Assembly (NCBI RefSeq): GCF_963082655.1
Contig: NC_081552.1
Coordinates: 5,208,648 to 5,272,647 of the forward strand
Reading direction: 5' to 3'
DNA length: 64,000 nt
Source of the DNA: Stomoxys calcitrans
Lineage: Eukaryota > Arthropoda > Insecta > Diptera > Muscidae
The notes beneath the pieces are model-generated. The model was given only the letters and a program-made list of their open reading frames with translations, did not search any database and was not told where the DNA came from. Below, one piece after another: positions 1-13,750 of this stretch. The translations under genes and the position numbers were made by a program. Positions within the stretch are counted from its first letter, which is position 1; every line of letters begins with the position of its first letter.

Positions 1-1384
1 ACAAACAATAGACAAAAGGATGTATTCGACAACTAACAGCTAATGAAAACATGAGTTGCAAGCAAATATAATCCGAATTGGATCTATCTGCTTCCAAACA
101 CCATATCCAACTAATATTGAAGCAATATGTTGACCTTTTATAGCAAAGTAATGTTCAAAAACTTTTTTGCAAAATACAAGCTATACAGGAAGCTTAAGAT
201 CTTGAAACAGGTAATAATAACGAAGTATTACAAACATGACATGGCAACCCTATACAATTGAATAAACTGTAAGACTGATTTAGAGAACTGTGCGTCGAGC
301 TATTGCATTTTATAAAATGACTTGTTAGTTCAACATAAAATGCTGTGTTTGTAAGTCGTTTGATCATTGTAACTCTGTTAGCTTTTGTTTATGTGAAATG
401 TGTGTGAATTCCTGTTTAATTAATTTATATCCCTTATTGCATCACAAATCTAAATAACATGTACACAACTATTTAGGAAAGTGTTGTCAATACCAATTTA
501 TTCGTATAAAACTTTTGCGGACATTTTTTTTCATATTAAGTAACACACGATACCACGCTTATTATTCACACAAACATTTCTTAAATGTTTTAAGAAAGTG
601 ACTTCTGAATACGCTGAAAGTGACTTCTGAATACGCTGAAAGTGACTTCTGAATACCAAAATCGTTAACTTTTCTGTTATCGGTTTTTTACTAAACGATT
701 TTCGTTTAAACTCTACTGATTTCCACTACTGGGGTACTTTATACGTGCTAAAACTCGTACTCTTCCAGGGATATCGTTGTTTGTCTGCAAACATTTTTCC
801 AATTATTCCTTTAAATTTCAATTTTAAATCTGGTCCGCTAAAGTTCTTATACAACATGTTTTCAGAAACATTTTATCTTAGGAAGTTTTGTAGACATGTG
901 GCAACCCTCATATATAGCAATAAGTTGTATGTTTCTTACTTTCATACTTAGCCATACATTTATCATTCTACTTCTCCCATGTGTGCGTGTGTGTGCAATT
1001 TTCCTTTTGTGTGCCAATTACTAGAGGTGAGGGCTGCAGTAACTTGTGTGTGTGTGTGTGTGCCCACTAGTGGGGGTTAGAAGCAGCAGCGCGTTGCTAA
1101 AATGCTAAATTATTACAATGAATTATTATTTTAATTTTACTGTTATAACTTGTACTTGTGGTTATTAATGTGACATTTCACATAATAAGACTGCCTTCGG
1201 CCTATATATGCGATGTATGCTTGGAATGTTTTCCTGGTTGCAGCCCTTACTGTTTGGGGTGGAGGTAGCTATGTAAAAATGATTTATCTCTGCATTTTTA
1301 TTATAGCCTTTTGAAAGGTTTGCCAATGTCAAATATAAAACAAATCACTGTGATGTAAGGAGGAAAGATATTGATTTGAGTATA
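1..1384. other. AT-rich intergenic DNA, no gene seen
   Basis: No ORF here looks coding; the longest are AT-rich chance frames. The visible structure is a short tandem repeat at 597-655 (listed separately) and GT-rich simple sequence around 980-1065. I see no promoter or RNA gene that I could defend. Confidence 0.6.
597..655. repeat. 22-bp tandem repeat, about 2.7 copies
   Basis: The unit AGTGACTTCTGAATACGCTG plus AA is repeated head to tail. The last copy breaks off after GAATACC. The copies are essentially identical, so the duplication is probably recent. No coding meaning is apparent. Confidence 0.85.
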
Positions 1385-2546
1385 AAACAAGAAAAAACGT
1401 GCAAAGTTCGGCCGGGCTGAATCTTATATACCCTCCACCGTGGATCGCATTTGTCAAGTTCTTGGGCCGATATCTCTTTATAGACAAACAAAGCATAATG
1501 GATAAGAATTGCTATGCTATTTCAGATATACCAAGTTATGAACCGATTGGGGTTCATAACTTGGCAAACCATACTTGGTTGGTCTGTTGGAGACCAAAAT
1601 AGAATTTATTGAACTGCGCCTTATAGTGACTCAAGAAATAAAATTGGGAGATCTGTTTATATGGGAGCTATATCAGATTATGGACCATATTTAACACGTA
1701 TGTTAAAGGCCATACCAGAAGTCGTTGTACAAAATTTCAGCCAAATCAGATAAGAATTGCTCTCTCTAGAATTGCTCAAAATGTATAATCGGGAGATCGG
1801 TTTATATTGAGACTTGGAGCTGTTGTTTATGGTCGAACCAAAACACTTCGTTCAAAATCTCGGACAAATCGTAATTTAAAAAAACTTTGTAATTTTAAGC
1901 AAAACAGAAAAAACTATAAATGAAATTTTGCATGAAGTCTTTTGTTCAACTTCTAACATGGCTCATAGCCTGATATATCTCCCATATAAACCGATCTTGG
2001 GTCTTGACTTCTTGGGGCTCTAGAGGGCGCAATTCTTGTCCGATTTGTCTGAAATTTTGCCCGTAGTGTTTTGGTATCACTTCCAACAACTGTGTTAAGT
2101 ATGATTCAAATCTGGTATTGCTGTCATATAAACCGATCTTGGATCTTGACTTCTTGAGACTCTAGAGGACGAAATTCTCATCCGATTGTGCAACGGCTTC
2201 TCTCATGACCATCAACATACGTGTCTAATATGATATAAATCGATCAATAGCTTGATACAGCTCCCATATAAAAATATCTCCCGATTTTGCTTATTGAGCC
2301 CCTACAAGGCGTAATTCTTATCCGGATGAACTGAAATATTACACAATGACTTCTACAATGTTCAGCATTCATTTTTGGTCCGAATCGGACAATAACTTGA
2401 TAAAGCTCCAATAGCATAACATTTCTTATTCAATGTTCTTTATTTACCTAAAAAGAGATACCGCGCATAAAACTCGACAAATGCGATCCATGGTGGAGGG
2501 TATATAAGATTCGGCCCGGCCGAACTTAGCACTCTCTTACTTGTTT
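1385..2546. mobile_element. Non-coding terminal-inverted-repeat element (family A)
   Basis: The left end reads AAACAAG, then a GTTCGGCCGGGC stretch and ACCCTCCACCGTGGATCGCA. The right end carries the inverted form: TGCGATCCATGGTGGAGGGT, then TTCGGCCCGGCCGAAC, ending CTTGTTT. Similarity between the arms continues inward for roughly 140 bases with substitutions. The inside is non-coding. It consists of repeated modules with motifs such as CCATATAAACCGATCT and CTAGAGG, and the same modules recur elsewhere in the window. No transposase is present, so the element would depend on another source. The flanks show no clear target duplication. Superfamily is not determined. Confidence 0.75.
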
Positions 2547-4511
2547 ATTGTGTATTCTAATTTATTTGTTAAAATATGTAACACGGTGAAGGTATATAGG
2601 CTATATACTCGTATGATGAATATTAATTGCGATATTCTTGTTAATTATACGTCTTTGCCTCAAATTATAAGAACTTACCCACATAAGGACGATGTTTTCC
2701 AGAGACTATCTTCTGCCATATACCTTTTCAAATATTTTTTGTTTTTGTTTTGCCAAAGCAAATATTTATCTCAATCTCTTTTTTGGCAACAAACATTCTC
2801 CTAAATGATCTACTTAACTGAGGCTTTGTACCATCACAACTCAATATCTGCTGCCTTTGGCATTTTTTTCCCTTAAGCAAAGTTAAGCCTTTCGCCAGTC
2901 GGTCAATGTCAGACGTTTTTGACTGTGGGTTATTTTTGAGCCTGCCAAACTAGCACAAAATGACAACTTTATTAAATTAAATTAAATCATGGAATTTAGA
3001 AGCTATCTTCAAAGTGCAGGCATAAAAAGTGCGTCCAAAATTCCATGATCACACATCATTAAGTGAACAAAAAATCTTGAAAGTCCGAAGAAGCCAGCAT
3101 TCACTTCCATGAAGCGTTGAAGCACTTATCCCAAGGATCATTGGACGAAAGAAGAAAAAACTGTCTGACCATCCAGCCAAAACACACATGACAATGTGGA
3201 TAGTGTGTGGAGTGTAGTGTTGGTAGTTGCTGGGACTCATTACAATTATCAGAGTTGGACTGAACTGGACTTTCCTTTGCCATGCATTATGGATGGATGG
3301 CATTGCGAAGGATGCCATGGCACAGGCGGAAGACCACATTGAAGGCAAAAAAACTCAACTCAAACAAACGCCTTGATTAAATCTTTCGTGTTTGGAAACG
3401 CGACTGTTGTTGCACCTTCTGGTATGACAAACACGACAAAACATCCACACAACGATCCACAGAGACATGAGATGATGATATGGGGAACAACTGCCTTTTT
3501 TTATTCTGTTTAGAAAAAAAGTTAAGGGAGAAAATCGGTAGACAGACAGCAAGGAGAAGATAATTTTGATGACGTTATTTTTATGTTGTCATGAAAATTT
3601 AATTGAAATTCCAAAAAAGGATACAGCCAAAGACAGGGTTTGCAGTCTGTATGCGTTCGTTTGCTTACATGCAGTAACCACAGATTTCTTTGAAGGCTAC
3701 AAAATGCAAGATGAAGACGTCAACTTGTCTGCTATTCCAAGTGAAAGAAAAACATTTTTTATTTCCTCTTTGTTATGGCTTGCTATAGCATTTCAGTTTC
3801 ATTTCATTCGGTTGGTGATATTGTCGCAGTTGCTTTAAGGTAGTTGTAGTGCCTTTTTCGGCCATAATTTCAGAAATTGGTTTTTATTGACTTCCCGTCA
3901 TTTAAGAAACGATCAATTTTCTTTGGCAAAAAACCACAACAACAACCAAAAAGCAAACCAACACACATTGCAGGACGTGAAGAATTGACGGACTGTATGA
4001 TGTTCTTGAAGAGTTCTGGCTAGCAGCAGCAGCAACAGTAACCACCACCAATCTGCAAAGGTACCCAAAGAAGATGTCATGTGTCAACATCGGCTAAGTA
4101 GGTTTTTGATAATTTAAGGAATCATCAGGCTGAACTTCAATAAAAAAATTATGAATTTCTTGACGCAAGCAAGAGAAAGGCGGCAGAATCACAGAGATTT
4201 TTTTTGACGTTTTGATGGCCAGTGGTCGTTGAAGGTGATATTTTTAGTTTTTAAACGGTTTTTGTTATGTGTTTAGGTTGCTGCTGTGATATGTAGACCC
4301 TTGACTTACCCTATATTTGGTGTTAGTGACATTTTAGTTGAGTAAGGGTAGCAAATGTTTAGAGATGCCATATGGATGGCATATTAACAGCATCTTGTTC
4401 CACATTATTTATTTGAAGAACTACACAAAGACAAAGACTCGGCCGAAAAGTGAAGATTTTTCCTTATTAGTACGATTTTAGCAATGGAAACGAGCCAAAG
4501 AACCACATCTT
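2547..4511. other. Intergenic DNA, no gene seen
   Basis: ORFs on both strands (for example 3049-3348 and 3566-3838) are short, overlap each other and match no domain I recognise. The base composition is ordinary AT-rich sequence with scattered CA/GT runs. I found no repeat with convincing ends here. Confidence 0.5.
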
Positions 4512-6445
4512 AAACAAGTAAAAGCGTGCTAAGTTCGGCCGAGCAGAATCTTATATACCCTCTACTATGGATCGCATTTGTCGAGTTCTTTTCCCGGCAT
4601 CTCTTCTTAGGCAAAACAGGATATAAGAAAGGATTTGCTCTGCTATTAGAGCGATATCAAGATATGGTCCGGTTTGGACCACAATTAAATTATATGTTGG
4701 AGACCTATGTAAAATGTCAGCCAATTCGAATAAGAATTACGCCCTTTGGGGGCTCAAGAAGTAAAATAGAGAGATCGATTTATATGGTAGCTGTATCGGG
4801 CTATAGACCGATTCAGAACATAATAAACCGTATGTTGATGATCATAAGAGAATCCGTCGTACAAAATTTCAGCCAAATCGGATTATAATTACGCCCTCTG
4901 GAGGCTCAAGAAATCAATATCCCAGATCGGTTTATATGGCAGCTATCTGTTTATATCGGTATCGGTTATGGATCGATTCGAACCATATTTGACACAGTTG
5001 TTAAAAGTCATAATAAAACACCTCATACAAAAAAAAATTGAGCCAAATCGGATAAGAATTGCGCCCTCTAGTGGCTCAAGAAGTCAATATTTAAGATCGG
5101 TTTATATGGCAGCTATATCAGGTTATAAATCGACTGAAAGCATACTTAGCACAGTATTTTAAAGTCATAACTTAACACCTCCAAAATTGCATTCCAATCG
5201 GTTAAGAATTGCATTATAACTGAAAATCGGGCGAAAATATATATGGGAACTATATCCAAATCTGAACTGATTTTTTCCAATTTCAGTAGGCTTTGTCTCT
5301 AGGCCGAAAATATGCTTGTACCACATGTTAACCCGATCGGACGAAAACTTCGACTTGTACTTTGTACACAAATTAACATGGACAGACCGACAGACAGACA
5401 TAGCTAAATCGCATCAGAAAATGATTCTCTTCCTTTTGGTTGTTACAAACCAATTCACTAAGTTATAATACCCTGTACCACAGTAGTGGTGTAGGGTATA
5501 AAAACAGAGATATTGAGCTGAAACTTTGCACAGATTCTTTCTTTGTCCATAAGCAGGTTATGTTCGAAGATGGACTATATCGGACTATGTCTTGATATAG
5601 CCCCCATATAGACCGATCCGCCGATTTACGGCCTTTGGCCCGTAAAAGCCACATTTATTATCCGATATTGCTGAAATATGGGACAGTGAGTTGTGTTAGG
5701 CCCTTCGACATCTTTTTTCAATTCGATATAGACCGATCTCTCGATTTAAGGTCTTGCGCCCATAAAAAGTGCATTTATTGTCCGATTTTGCCAAAATTTG
5801 GGACAGTGAGTTGTGTTAGGCCCTTCGACGTCCTTCTGCAATTTGACCCAGATCGGTCCAGATTTGGATATAGCTGGGCAGTGAGTTAAGTTAGGCCCCT
5901 CGATATACTTCTGCAATATGGCACAGATCGGTCCAGATTTGGATATTGCTGCCATAAAGATCCCTCGATTTAAGGTTTTGGGCCATAAAAAGCGCATTTA
6001 TTATCCAATGTCGCCGAAATTTCGGGACATTGAGTTGTGTTATGGCCTTCGATATCCGTTTTCAGTTTGGTCTAGATCGGTCCACATTTGAATATAGCTG
6101 CGATATAGACAGATCTCTCGATTTAAGGTTTTGGGCCCATAAAAGGGGCATTTATTATCCGATGTCGCCGAAATTTGGGACAGTGAGTTGCATTAGGCTC
6201 TTCGACATTTTTATTTTTAGATATAGCTACTTAAAAGTCCAATATTTTGTTATACACAATTGAACAATGACTTGTGCCTATTAGTATTTGGTCCAAATCG
6301 GAACATATTTCGATATAGCTGCTATATAGGACATAAGGTATGCATTTTTCACCGGATTTTGACGTAAGGTGGTTAACATATATACCCGAGGTGGATGGGT
6401 ATCCAAAGTTCGGCCCGGCCAAACTAAACGCCTTTTTACTTGTTT
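4512..6445. mobile_element. Composite dispersed repeat with family A ends
   Basis: The left end (AAACAAGTAAAAGCGTGCTA, then a GTTCGGCCGAGC stretch) matches the left end at 1385. The right end (GTTCGGCCCGGCC ... TTTTTACTTGTTT) is the inverted counterpart. The inside has two parts. Positions 4514-5460 carry modules with CAGCTATATCAGG and GCCCTCTAGTGGCTCAAGAA. Positions 5465-6360 carry about 150-bp modules with CCGATCTCTCGATTTAAGG and TTTGGGACAGTGAGTTG. The two parts probably come from two repeat subfamilies joined or nested. It is non-coding; the many short ORFs are just these modules read in frame. Confidence 0.65.
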
Positions 6446-7844
6446 CCATTTTATAAATCTTTCATCATGTCACATCTTTATTAAATTGTTTGCCCCTTTA
6501 GAGCCAAGTGTTCGCTGTTCACTGATGAAGATGTCTTTTTCATATCAAAGATATGTTGGTATGAGCTTTACAAAAAGACTAGCCAACAGTGCTTCTGAGG
6601 TGTTTGCAACAAGCCCATCCTGCGAGAAGTGTACCTCTTTCGGATGGCTCACCATCTTGCTAGTGCGTCGTTGTGTAACATCAGCGGCAATTTTCACGCG
6701 TTCTTGTTCACAGCAAGTAGTCTCGAGTGGATGGTACAACTGTGCCATGCATCAGGACATTATGCAAAGGCACCATGGAAGCTTATGAAATTTTAAAGTT
6801 TTCCAAATGATATGAGATATTTTTTTAAAGTCTTCCATGCTTTTTCGGTAAGATGTAAGATTTTAAGGTGTGAATATTGGTAACGATATTTAATGTTATT
6901 TCGTTACCATGGTAAATTTTGTAGTGAATTATGAGGCGCTAAGATAAAATGGTAGATGGCTCTTCTCTTCTCATGGTGAAAAATCTGAGATAGACTTTCT
7001 CTGAAATCAGCAAATTAACAACATTCCAACTGAGATACTTCGCTCCAACTCAAACTCTTAATGTTAGAGCTGTATATGACCAAATCGATATTCTCACTTC
7101 CATTTAAACTTCACCTATGACTTACTGCCACCTTGTGAGGGTATTACGGCATGACATTGATTAAATGCTGTTTGGGAAAGGGATTTAGTCACATGTGCCA
7201 GCAGCTTAGGCACATTCTTCGAGAGTGTATGTGAAAATTTAGCGGCGATACCATTATCGTAAAAGGGGGGTCACCGTTACATGAGTAAGGAACTCTATTA
7301 TCAAGAAAAATGTTAATGCTTTTCATCCATGAATCCTCTAACCATTATCGCCATTAGCAGTAGTCGCACATCTCCATTTGATGATGCACATTGCGAATGC
7401 AATTTGCACATATGAGTGGGTGGCTTTTGGGGGACATGAGGAGTATAAGAGGCCTTGGTTTGTTGCTGCCAACAATGTCAGGAGGTTTGTGTGATTTGTG
7501 GTTGGAGTTGAATTGTCATCAGTCGTCAATGCAGCATGACGAATTGTTTTTGTTTTGGTCTTTTTTCCAAATTAATAGCATTTTAATGATAAAATTTGTC
7601 TGGTAGCTCACACTCAGAGTGAATGTGCGTGAGGGGGAGTGTGTGTGTGAGAGAGTGAAAGAGGGATAGAAAAACTAACTGCCAGCAGTGTTGCCACAAG
7701 TTAATATTCTTTCATCAACAAAACATGAAATACAATGACACTAAAATTCAAAGGCCAAATGGCAATTTTCATTTAATTTTTATACTACCACCATAGAATG
7801 GTGAATAGTGCGGAAAATTGGACGTAGTGTTCGAACCAAATACT
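6446..7844. other. Intergenic DNA, no gene seen
   Basis: Short ORFs such as 6369-6788 and 7391-7606 have shadows on the other strand and no recognisable domain. A GT/GA-rich simple stretch lies around 7620-7660. At 7778 there is a decayed copy of the CCACCATAGAATGG motif that starts family B repeats. Nothing else is supported. Confidence 0.45.
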
Positions 7845-8435
7845 TTCTTTATTTAAATTGGCCATGAAAGAAAATTTATTCCTCCAGCCGAACGTAAAAT
7901 AGATGTTAAAGCGCCTTGACCTGACCTTGCCCTTCTTCTCCAATTCCTGACACCCAGTTTCGATACGATGGAGAGCGCATATAAATATCCCAGAACGATA
8001 TTAAAATCATGAGCGGAACTGCGGTCATATTCCCTTTCTAGGCGCTCGTAGAAAATATACTTGATCTGTTCGTCCTTGTCTCCGTCGGGGACATGGGCGC
8101 AAATAAGGCTGATGTTGAAGAATTTGGCCTTTATGCGGATTGTGGCTAGCCTCTCATGCACCGCAGTAAACCTGGAGGAAAAGTGTTTCAGTCTCCGACG
8201 AACCACAAATCCACAGCCAAATTCATGCCTCTTTTTATGGTAGCTATAATATAGAGCGGCACCGAGCCATCGCACTCGCTGCGTGTTGTTAATGTCTGCC
8301 CTGTATTTCATCAATAAATCCGCCAGTGCGGACATTCCAGGTGCAGAAACACAAATGATGGACCTTAATACGTTTTCGGGGATCGTCAAAAAAGGGGGGT
8401 CCGTTTTAATATTCTTCGATTTTTTCAAAGTAATC
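7845..8435 (-). pseudogene. LINE endonuclease-domain remnant
   Basis: The 191-residue minus-strand frame contains the run RHEFGCGFVVRRRLKHFSSR and then NISLICAHVPDGDKDEQIK. This is the style of the apurinic-type endonuclease of insect LINEs. Residues FYERLEREYD and HDFNIVLG fit the same domain. The catalytic motif after VLG is altered (YLYALS where such enzymes usually have D-F-N). The start is degenerate, and no reverse transcriptase follows. It is a dead fragment, inserted beside a family B repeat that begins near 8443. The RT piece at 44,270-44,640 may belong to the same LINE family. Confidence 0.7.
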
Positions 8436-8442
8436 TCACCAT

Positions 8443-9060
8443 CTTTTTATAGCCACCACCGAAGTATGGGGGAATACTCAATTTTTCATTCCGTTTGTTA
8501 TAGTCACTCTTTAGAAATAGAGACATTGAGCTGAAACTTTGCTCATATTCTTTTTTTGTCCATAGCTAGGTTAAGTTTAAAGATGGGCTGTATCGGACTA
8601 TATGTCGATATAGCCCCCCTAATATAGACCGATCGGCTGATTTAAGGTGTTAGGCCCATAAAAGTCACATTCGATTTTGCTGAAATTTGAGACAGTGAGT
8701 TGTGTTAGGCCATTCAACATCCTTCTTCAATTTGGCCCAGATCGCTCCAGATTGAGATATAGCTGCCATATAGACCGATCTCTCGATTTAAGGTCTTGGG
8801 CTCATTAAATCACGATAGCGGACGAACGCGTAATCTGTGCACTTGAACTTTTGCACAGATACTTAATATTGATGTAGGTCGTTGGGGATTGCAAATGGGC
8901 CATATCGGTTCAGAATTAGATATAGCTCCCGTAAAAACCAATCTTACGATTAGACTTCCTGAGCACCTGGAAGCCGTACATTTTGCCCGATTTGGCTGAA
9001 AATTTGCTCGTAGTGTTCTGTTATTACTTCCAACCACTGTGCTAAAAATAATGCGATGGC
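8443..9060. repeat. Partial family B dispersed repeat
   Basis: It begins with a decayed CCACCACCGAAGTATGGGGG motif and continues with ATTGAGCTGAAACTTTGC. Next come modules with CGATATAGCCCCC, ATAGACCGATC and GGGACAGTGAGTTGTGTTA ending near the CACGATAGCG motif at 8810. These match modules at 5465-6360 and 12,600-13,500. It is non-coding and truncated at the right end. Confidence 0.6.
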
Positions 9061-10822
9061 AACTCTTTTTTTGAGTACAGTGTAATGTGTAAAAACATCA
9101 TAGACATTAAAGACTAAACATAAACATAAACATTTACACCCATCAGCAACAATACGCAGTTTGACACCCCCAATATGCTGTTCGCAACGCATTTTCCTCA
9201 CATTATTGGAATACAAGTTTGCGAAATTGTGAAAAATTCAAATCATTATAGAGGAATTTCAAATTCATTTTTATCTGCCGTCTCATATGTTTAAGTCACG
9301 TGTGTGTGCAAATTCCTAGTGTTTCTGTGCAAACGTTTCCGGTCGCGGGATGACAATGTGTAATAGCCAGCGTTTAGCAAAAGATTTACGAGCCAGGCCT
9401 TTATTCTTTTGTCTGTTTTTGGTGAACTCTTATCCTATTTTAAAATCTGGCCTCAAAGTTTTACAATCGTTTTGTGTTTTACAATAAAAAAAAAGTTAAA
9501 TGTGCTATTCCTTCCCCTTTGGGTTCTGAGTGGGAAATGGAGAGAAGATTTTTCTTTTATTTCATTTTTCGTATGTTTGGGTGCAAATTACCTAAAAAAT
9601 CATCGAAGCATTAGGCAATAAAGATATTTGGTACATTTTTTGGTTTTCTCTCTTTCGCTCAGCAGCTCAACATCATTACGCTAAGGTTTTTTGTCTTTGG
9701 TTTTGTTTTCTTCATGGCAGTTAACAAGCGTTACACCACATTTGACCAAATTCCAGCTCATACGACAACCACTCTGTAAATCCTTTACTTTTGTTCAATT
9801 TTTTTTTTGTATCCCTTTTATTGGGTCTTTATCTCAGGGCAAAGAAGAGAAGCTAGCCGTGGAAAAATACATATTTTAGATACTAAGCTCTAAAATGTGC
9901 CCAGTGGAAAAAGTACTTAACACATGTGGGTTGTCGCACATAAATATCAAAGTTCGTGGAGCCGCATGGCGGCTGCTATTCATCCTGCTGCTTTTGGTCT
10001 GTTTGGCAGCCGTTAGCAAAACCCTTAACGAAGCCATTGAGAGTAGCATGAAAGGGCGAATGGATGGATGGATGGATGGATGGACGGACCAGAACGCAGC
10101 CCAGAACTTTGTCACACTCACCCACACATAGTCTTTGTCAAGTACATTGTTCTAACAAAGTGTGAATTTGCACTTTACAACATTGTAAGCAGCAACTATT
10201 TTCGTCACACTACCCAAACCAGAGACACCCTAGACGAAAGCCACCGGAAGGAACATATAAAATTGTGGCTATAGAAGTATCATCATCCTCAGCGATGTCA
10301 ACATCATCGCCACATTCAAAAAGTACATTTTTCAAATATTTCGTTTTTATTCCCTGTTAGTTTCCTTTTACAGCCACCAGTATGAGTGGTGATGGAGGGA
10401 GGCTTCGTGGGGAAAGACCAGCCAGTCCTTTCATGTGAGTATGTGTTTATGTCCTTGTAATTCCTACATTGTCACATGTGGTTAGTTTTACAACTATTAT
10501 TTGCTTGTTTGTTATTTTTTGTTTTTTGGTAGAAGCTGTGCAAAATTTCAGCCAAGTAGTACGTTTTGTTTTTCTGCCCCATTTGCGATTTTTCTTAAGC
10601 GTAACCACATTTGCAAATTGAGCTGTTAACATCCTTTTTTTATACTCTCAAATCATTTTATCCCGTTTGGCGGGGTTTCTATCTCTGGTTGTGTCTTTTT
10701 CGTTCTTCTTAGTCGCGCTAATATCTGTAGATATTTGTGTGCAAACATTTTTAAAAACTTTTTTTTTTTGAGACGAAGGGTGTAAAAAATATTAGGACTG
10801 TATTTTGGAAGTTAGAGTTACA
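9061..10822. other. Intergenic DNA with one microsatellite
   Basis: There is no convincing ORF. The ATGG microsatellite at 10,059-10,084 produces short artificial Met-Asp-Gly-Trp frames. The rest is AT-rich unique-looking sequence. No RNA gene or regulatory element could be supported. Confidence 0.5.
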
Positions 10823-13750
10823 ACAAGTAAAAGCGTGCTAAGTTCAGCCGGTGTGCTATATTCCCTCCAACATGGATCGCATACAAGTCAAGTTCCTATT
10901 GTACAAAGTCTTCATACAAAATTTCAGCAAAATCGGATAATAATACATCCCTCTAGAGGCTGAAGCAATCAAGATCCGATATCGATTTATATGGCAGATA
11001 TATCAAGTTATGCCTGGCACAAGGTTTGGAAGTCATAACAAACTCATCGTACAAAATTTCAGCAAAACCAGTATGAATTGCGCCGTCTAGAGGCTCAAGA
11101 AGTCAAGATCCACGTTCGGTTTATATGGCAGCTATATCAAAACATGCACCGATATGGCGCATTTACAACCCCAACCGACCTACACTTGGAGGAAGTATTT
11201 GGGCAACTTTTCATGCGCCTAGTTTTACCCCTTCGAAAGTTAGCGTGCTTTCCACTGACAGAGACAGACAGCCAAACGGACGGACAAGGCTAGATCGACT
11301 TGAAATGTAATGACAATGTTTCAATGTGTTACAAACGAAATGGCGAAATGGCCCTCGGGCCCGAGGCCCCCCAAAATGATTTCGTCTAAAGGAAAATTTA
11401 AACTAATTTCATTCTAAACAAAGAATTTCAGTAAAAATTTTTAAAATGATAAAATATCATATTTATCATATTCTACAAAGAATATGATAAAAATACCAGG
11501 CCAGGGCCGTCAGACTCAAGAGTCAGAGTCGAAAACAAACTCTAGCGGCGACACCAAATAGGAGACGCTGAGTCTGGAGTCAAATTTGAGCAGCAGACAG
11601 ACTGGTGGTGAAGATGTTGTTTACTAATTAAAGTTTTTCCACTTTTTATACCCTCCACCATAGGATGGGGGTATGCTAATTTTTCATTCTGTTTGTAACT
11701 CCTCAAAATATTCGTCTAAGACCCCATAAAACATATATATTCTTGATCGTCATGACATTTTAAGTCGAACTAGCCATGTCCGTCCGTCCGTCTGTCTGTC
11801 GAAAGCACGCTAACTTTTGAAGGAGTACAGCTAGCAGCTTGAAATTTTGAACAAATATTTCTTATCAGTGTAGGTCGGTTGGGATTGTAAATGGGCTATA
11901 TCGGTCCACGTTTTGATATCACTGCCATATAAACCAATCTGGGATCTTGACTTCTTGAACCGCTAGAGGACACAATTCTTTTCCTTTTGGCTGCAATTTA
12001 GCATGAGGTGTTTTATTATGACTTCCAACAACTGTGCTGAGTATGGTTGAAATCGGTCCATAACCTGATATAGCTGTCATATAAACCTATCTGGGGTTTT
12101 AACTTCTTGAGCCACTAGAGGACGCAATTCTCATCCGATTTGGCTGAAATTTTGCATGAGGTGTTTTGTTATGACTTCCAACAACTGTGTTAAGAATAGT
12201 TTGATACAGCTGCCATATAAATCGATCTGGGATCTTGACTTCTTGAACCGCTAGAGGACGCAATTGTTATCCGATTTCGCTGAAATTTGGCATGAGGTGT
12301 TTTATTATGGCTTCCAACAACTGTGTTAAGAATAGTTTAAATCGGTCCATAATCTGATATAGCTGCCATATAAACCGATCTGTTTTCTTAAGCCACTAGA
12401 GGACGCAATTATTATCCGATTTGGCTGAAATTTTGCATGAGGTTTTGTTATGACTTTCAACCACTGTGCTATGGAGGTATATTCATTTTGTCCTTCCGTT
12501 TGCAACACATCGAAATATCCATTTCCGACCCTATAAAGTATATATATATATATTCTTGATCAGCGTAAAAATCTAAGACGATCTAGCCATGTCGGTCCGT
12601 CTGTCTGTTGAAATCACGCTACAGTCTTTAAAAATAGAGATATTGAGCTGAAACTTTGCACAGATTCTTTTCTTTTCGGATTTTGCTGACATTTGGGACA
12701 GTTAGTTGTGTCGGGCCCTTTGACATCCTTCTTCAATTTGACCGAGATCGGTTCATATTTGAATACAGCTGTCATATAGACCGATCTCTCGATTTAGGGT
12801 CTAAGGCCCATAAAAGCCACATTTATTGTCCGATGTCGCCGAAATTTGGGACAGTGAGTTGTGTTGGGCCCTTCGACAATCTTCTTCAATTTGGCCAGAT
12901 TGGTCCTGATTTGGATATAGCTGCCATATAGACCAATGTTTCGATTAAAGATTTTGGGCACATAAAAGGCGCATTTATTGTCCGATGTTGCCGAAATTTG
13001 GGACAGCAAATTAAGTTAAGCATCTCGACCTACTTCTGCAATATGGTACAGATCGATCCAGATTTGGATATAGCTGCCATATGGACCGATCTCTTGATTT
13101 AAGGTTTTGAGCCCATAAAATGCGCATTTATTGTCCGATTTTGCTGAAATTTGGGACAGTGAGTTGTTTTAGGACCTTCGTTATCCTTCTTCAATTTGGC
13201 CCAGATCGGTTCACATTTGAATATAGCTGCCATATAGACCGATCTCTCGATTTAGGGTCTTAGGCCCATAAAAGCCACATTTATTGTCCGATGTCGCCGA
13301 AATTTGGGACAGTGAGGAACCTTCGAAATTCTTCTTCAATTTGGCTCAGATCGGTCCAGATTTGGATTTAGTTGCCATATAGACTGATCTCTCGATTTAA
13401 GGTTTTGGGGCCATTTATTATCCGATTTCGCCGAAATTTGGGACAGTGAGTTGTGTTAGGCTCTTCGACATCCGTATCGCATATGGTTCAGATCGGTTTA
13501 TTTTTAGATATAGCTACTAAAAAGATCAATATTTTGTTAAATACAATTTTCCAAAGACTTATTAGTTTTTGGTCAACATGAGTCAATTTGGTCAATTAGT
13601 ATTTGGTCAAAATCGGAACATATTTCGATATAGCAGCTATGGGGCATAAGGTATGCCTTTTTCACCGGATTTTAACGAAAGGTGGTTTACGTATGTATAT
13701 ACCCGAAGTGGTGGATATCCAACTCAATGCTATTTTACTTGTTTTTACAA
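10823..13750. repeat. Cluster of family A and B dispersed repeats
   Basis: Positions 10,823-11,330 begin with the family A end (ACAAGTAAAAGCGTGCTAAG). A family B start, CCCTCCACCATAGGATGGGG, occurs at 11,650. A second, internal start-like segment lies at 12,490-12,640. From 12,640 to 13,500 there are at least five tandem modules spaced about 145-160 bp, each with CCGATCTCTCGATTT and CGAAATTTGGGACAGTGAG. The cluster ends with the ATTTTACTTGTTTTT motif shared with other copies. It is non-coding. A hairpin of 11-bp arms lies at 11,462-11,491 between the two repeats. Confidence 0.65.
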
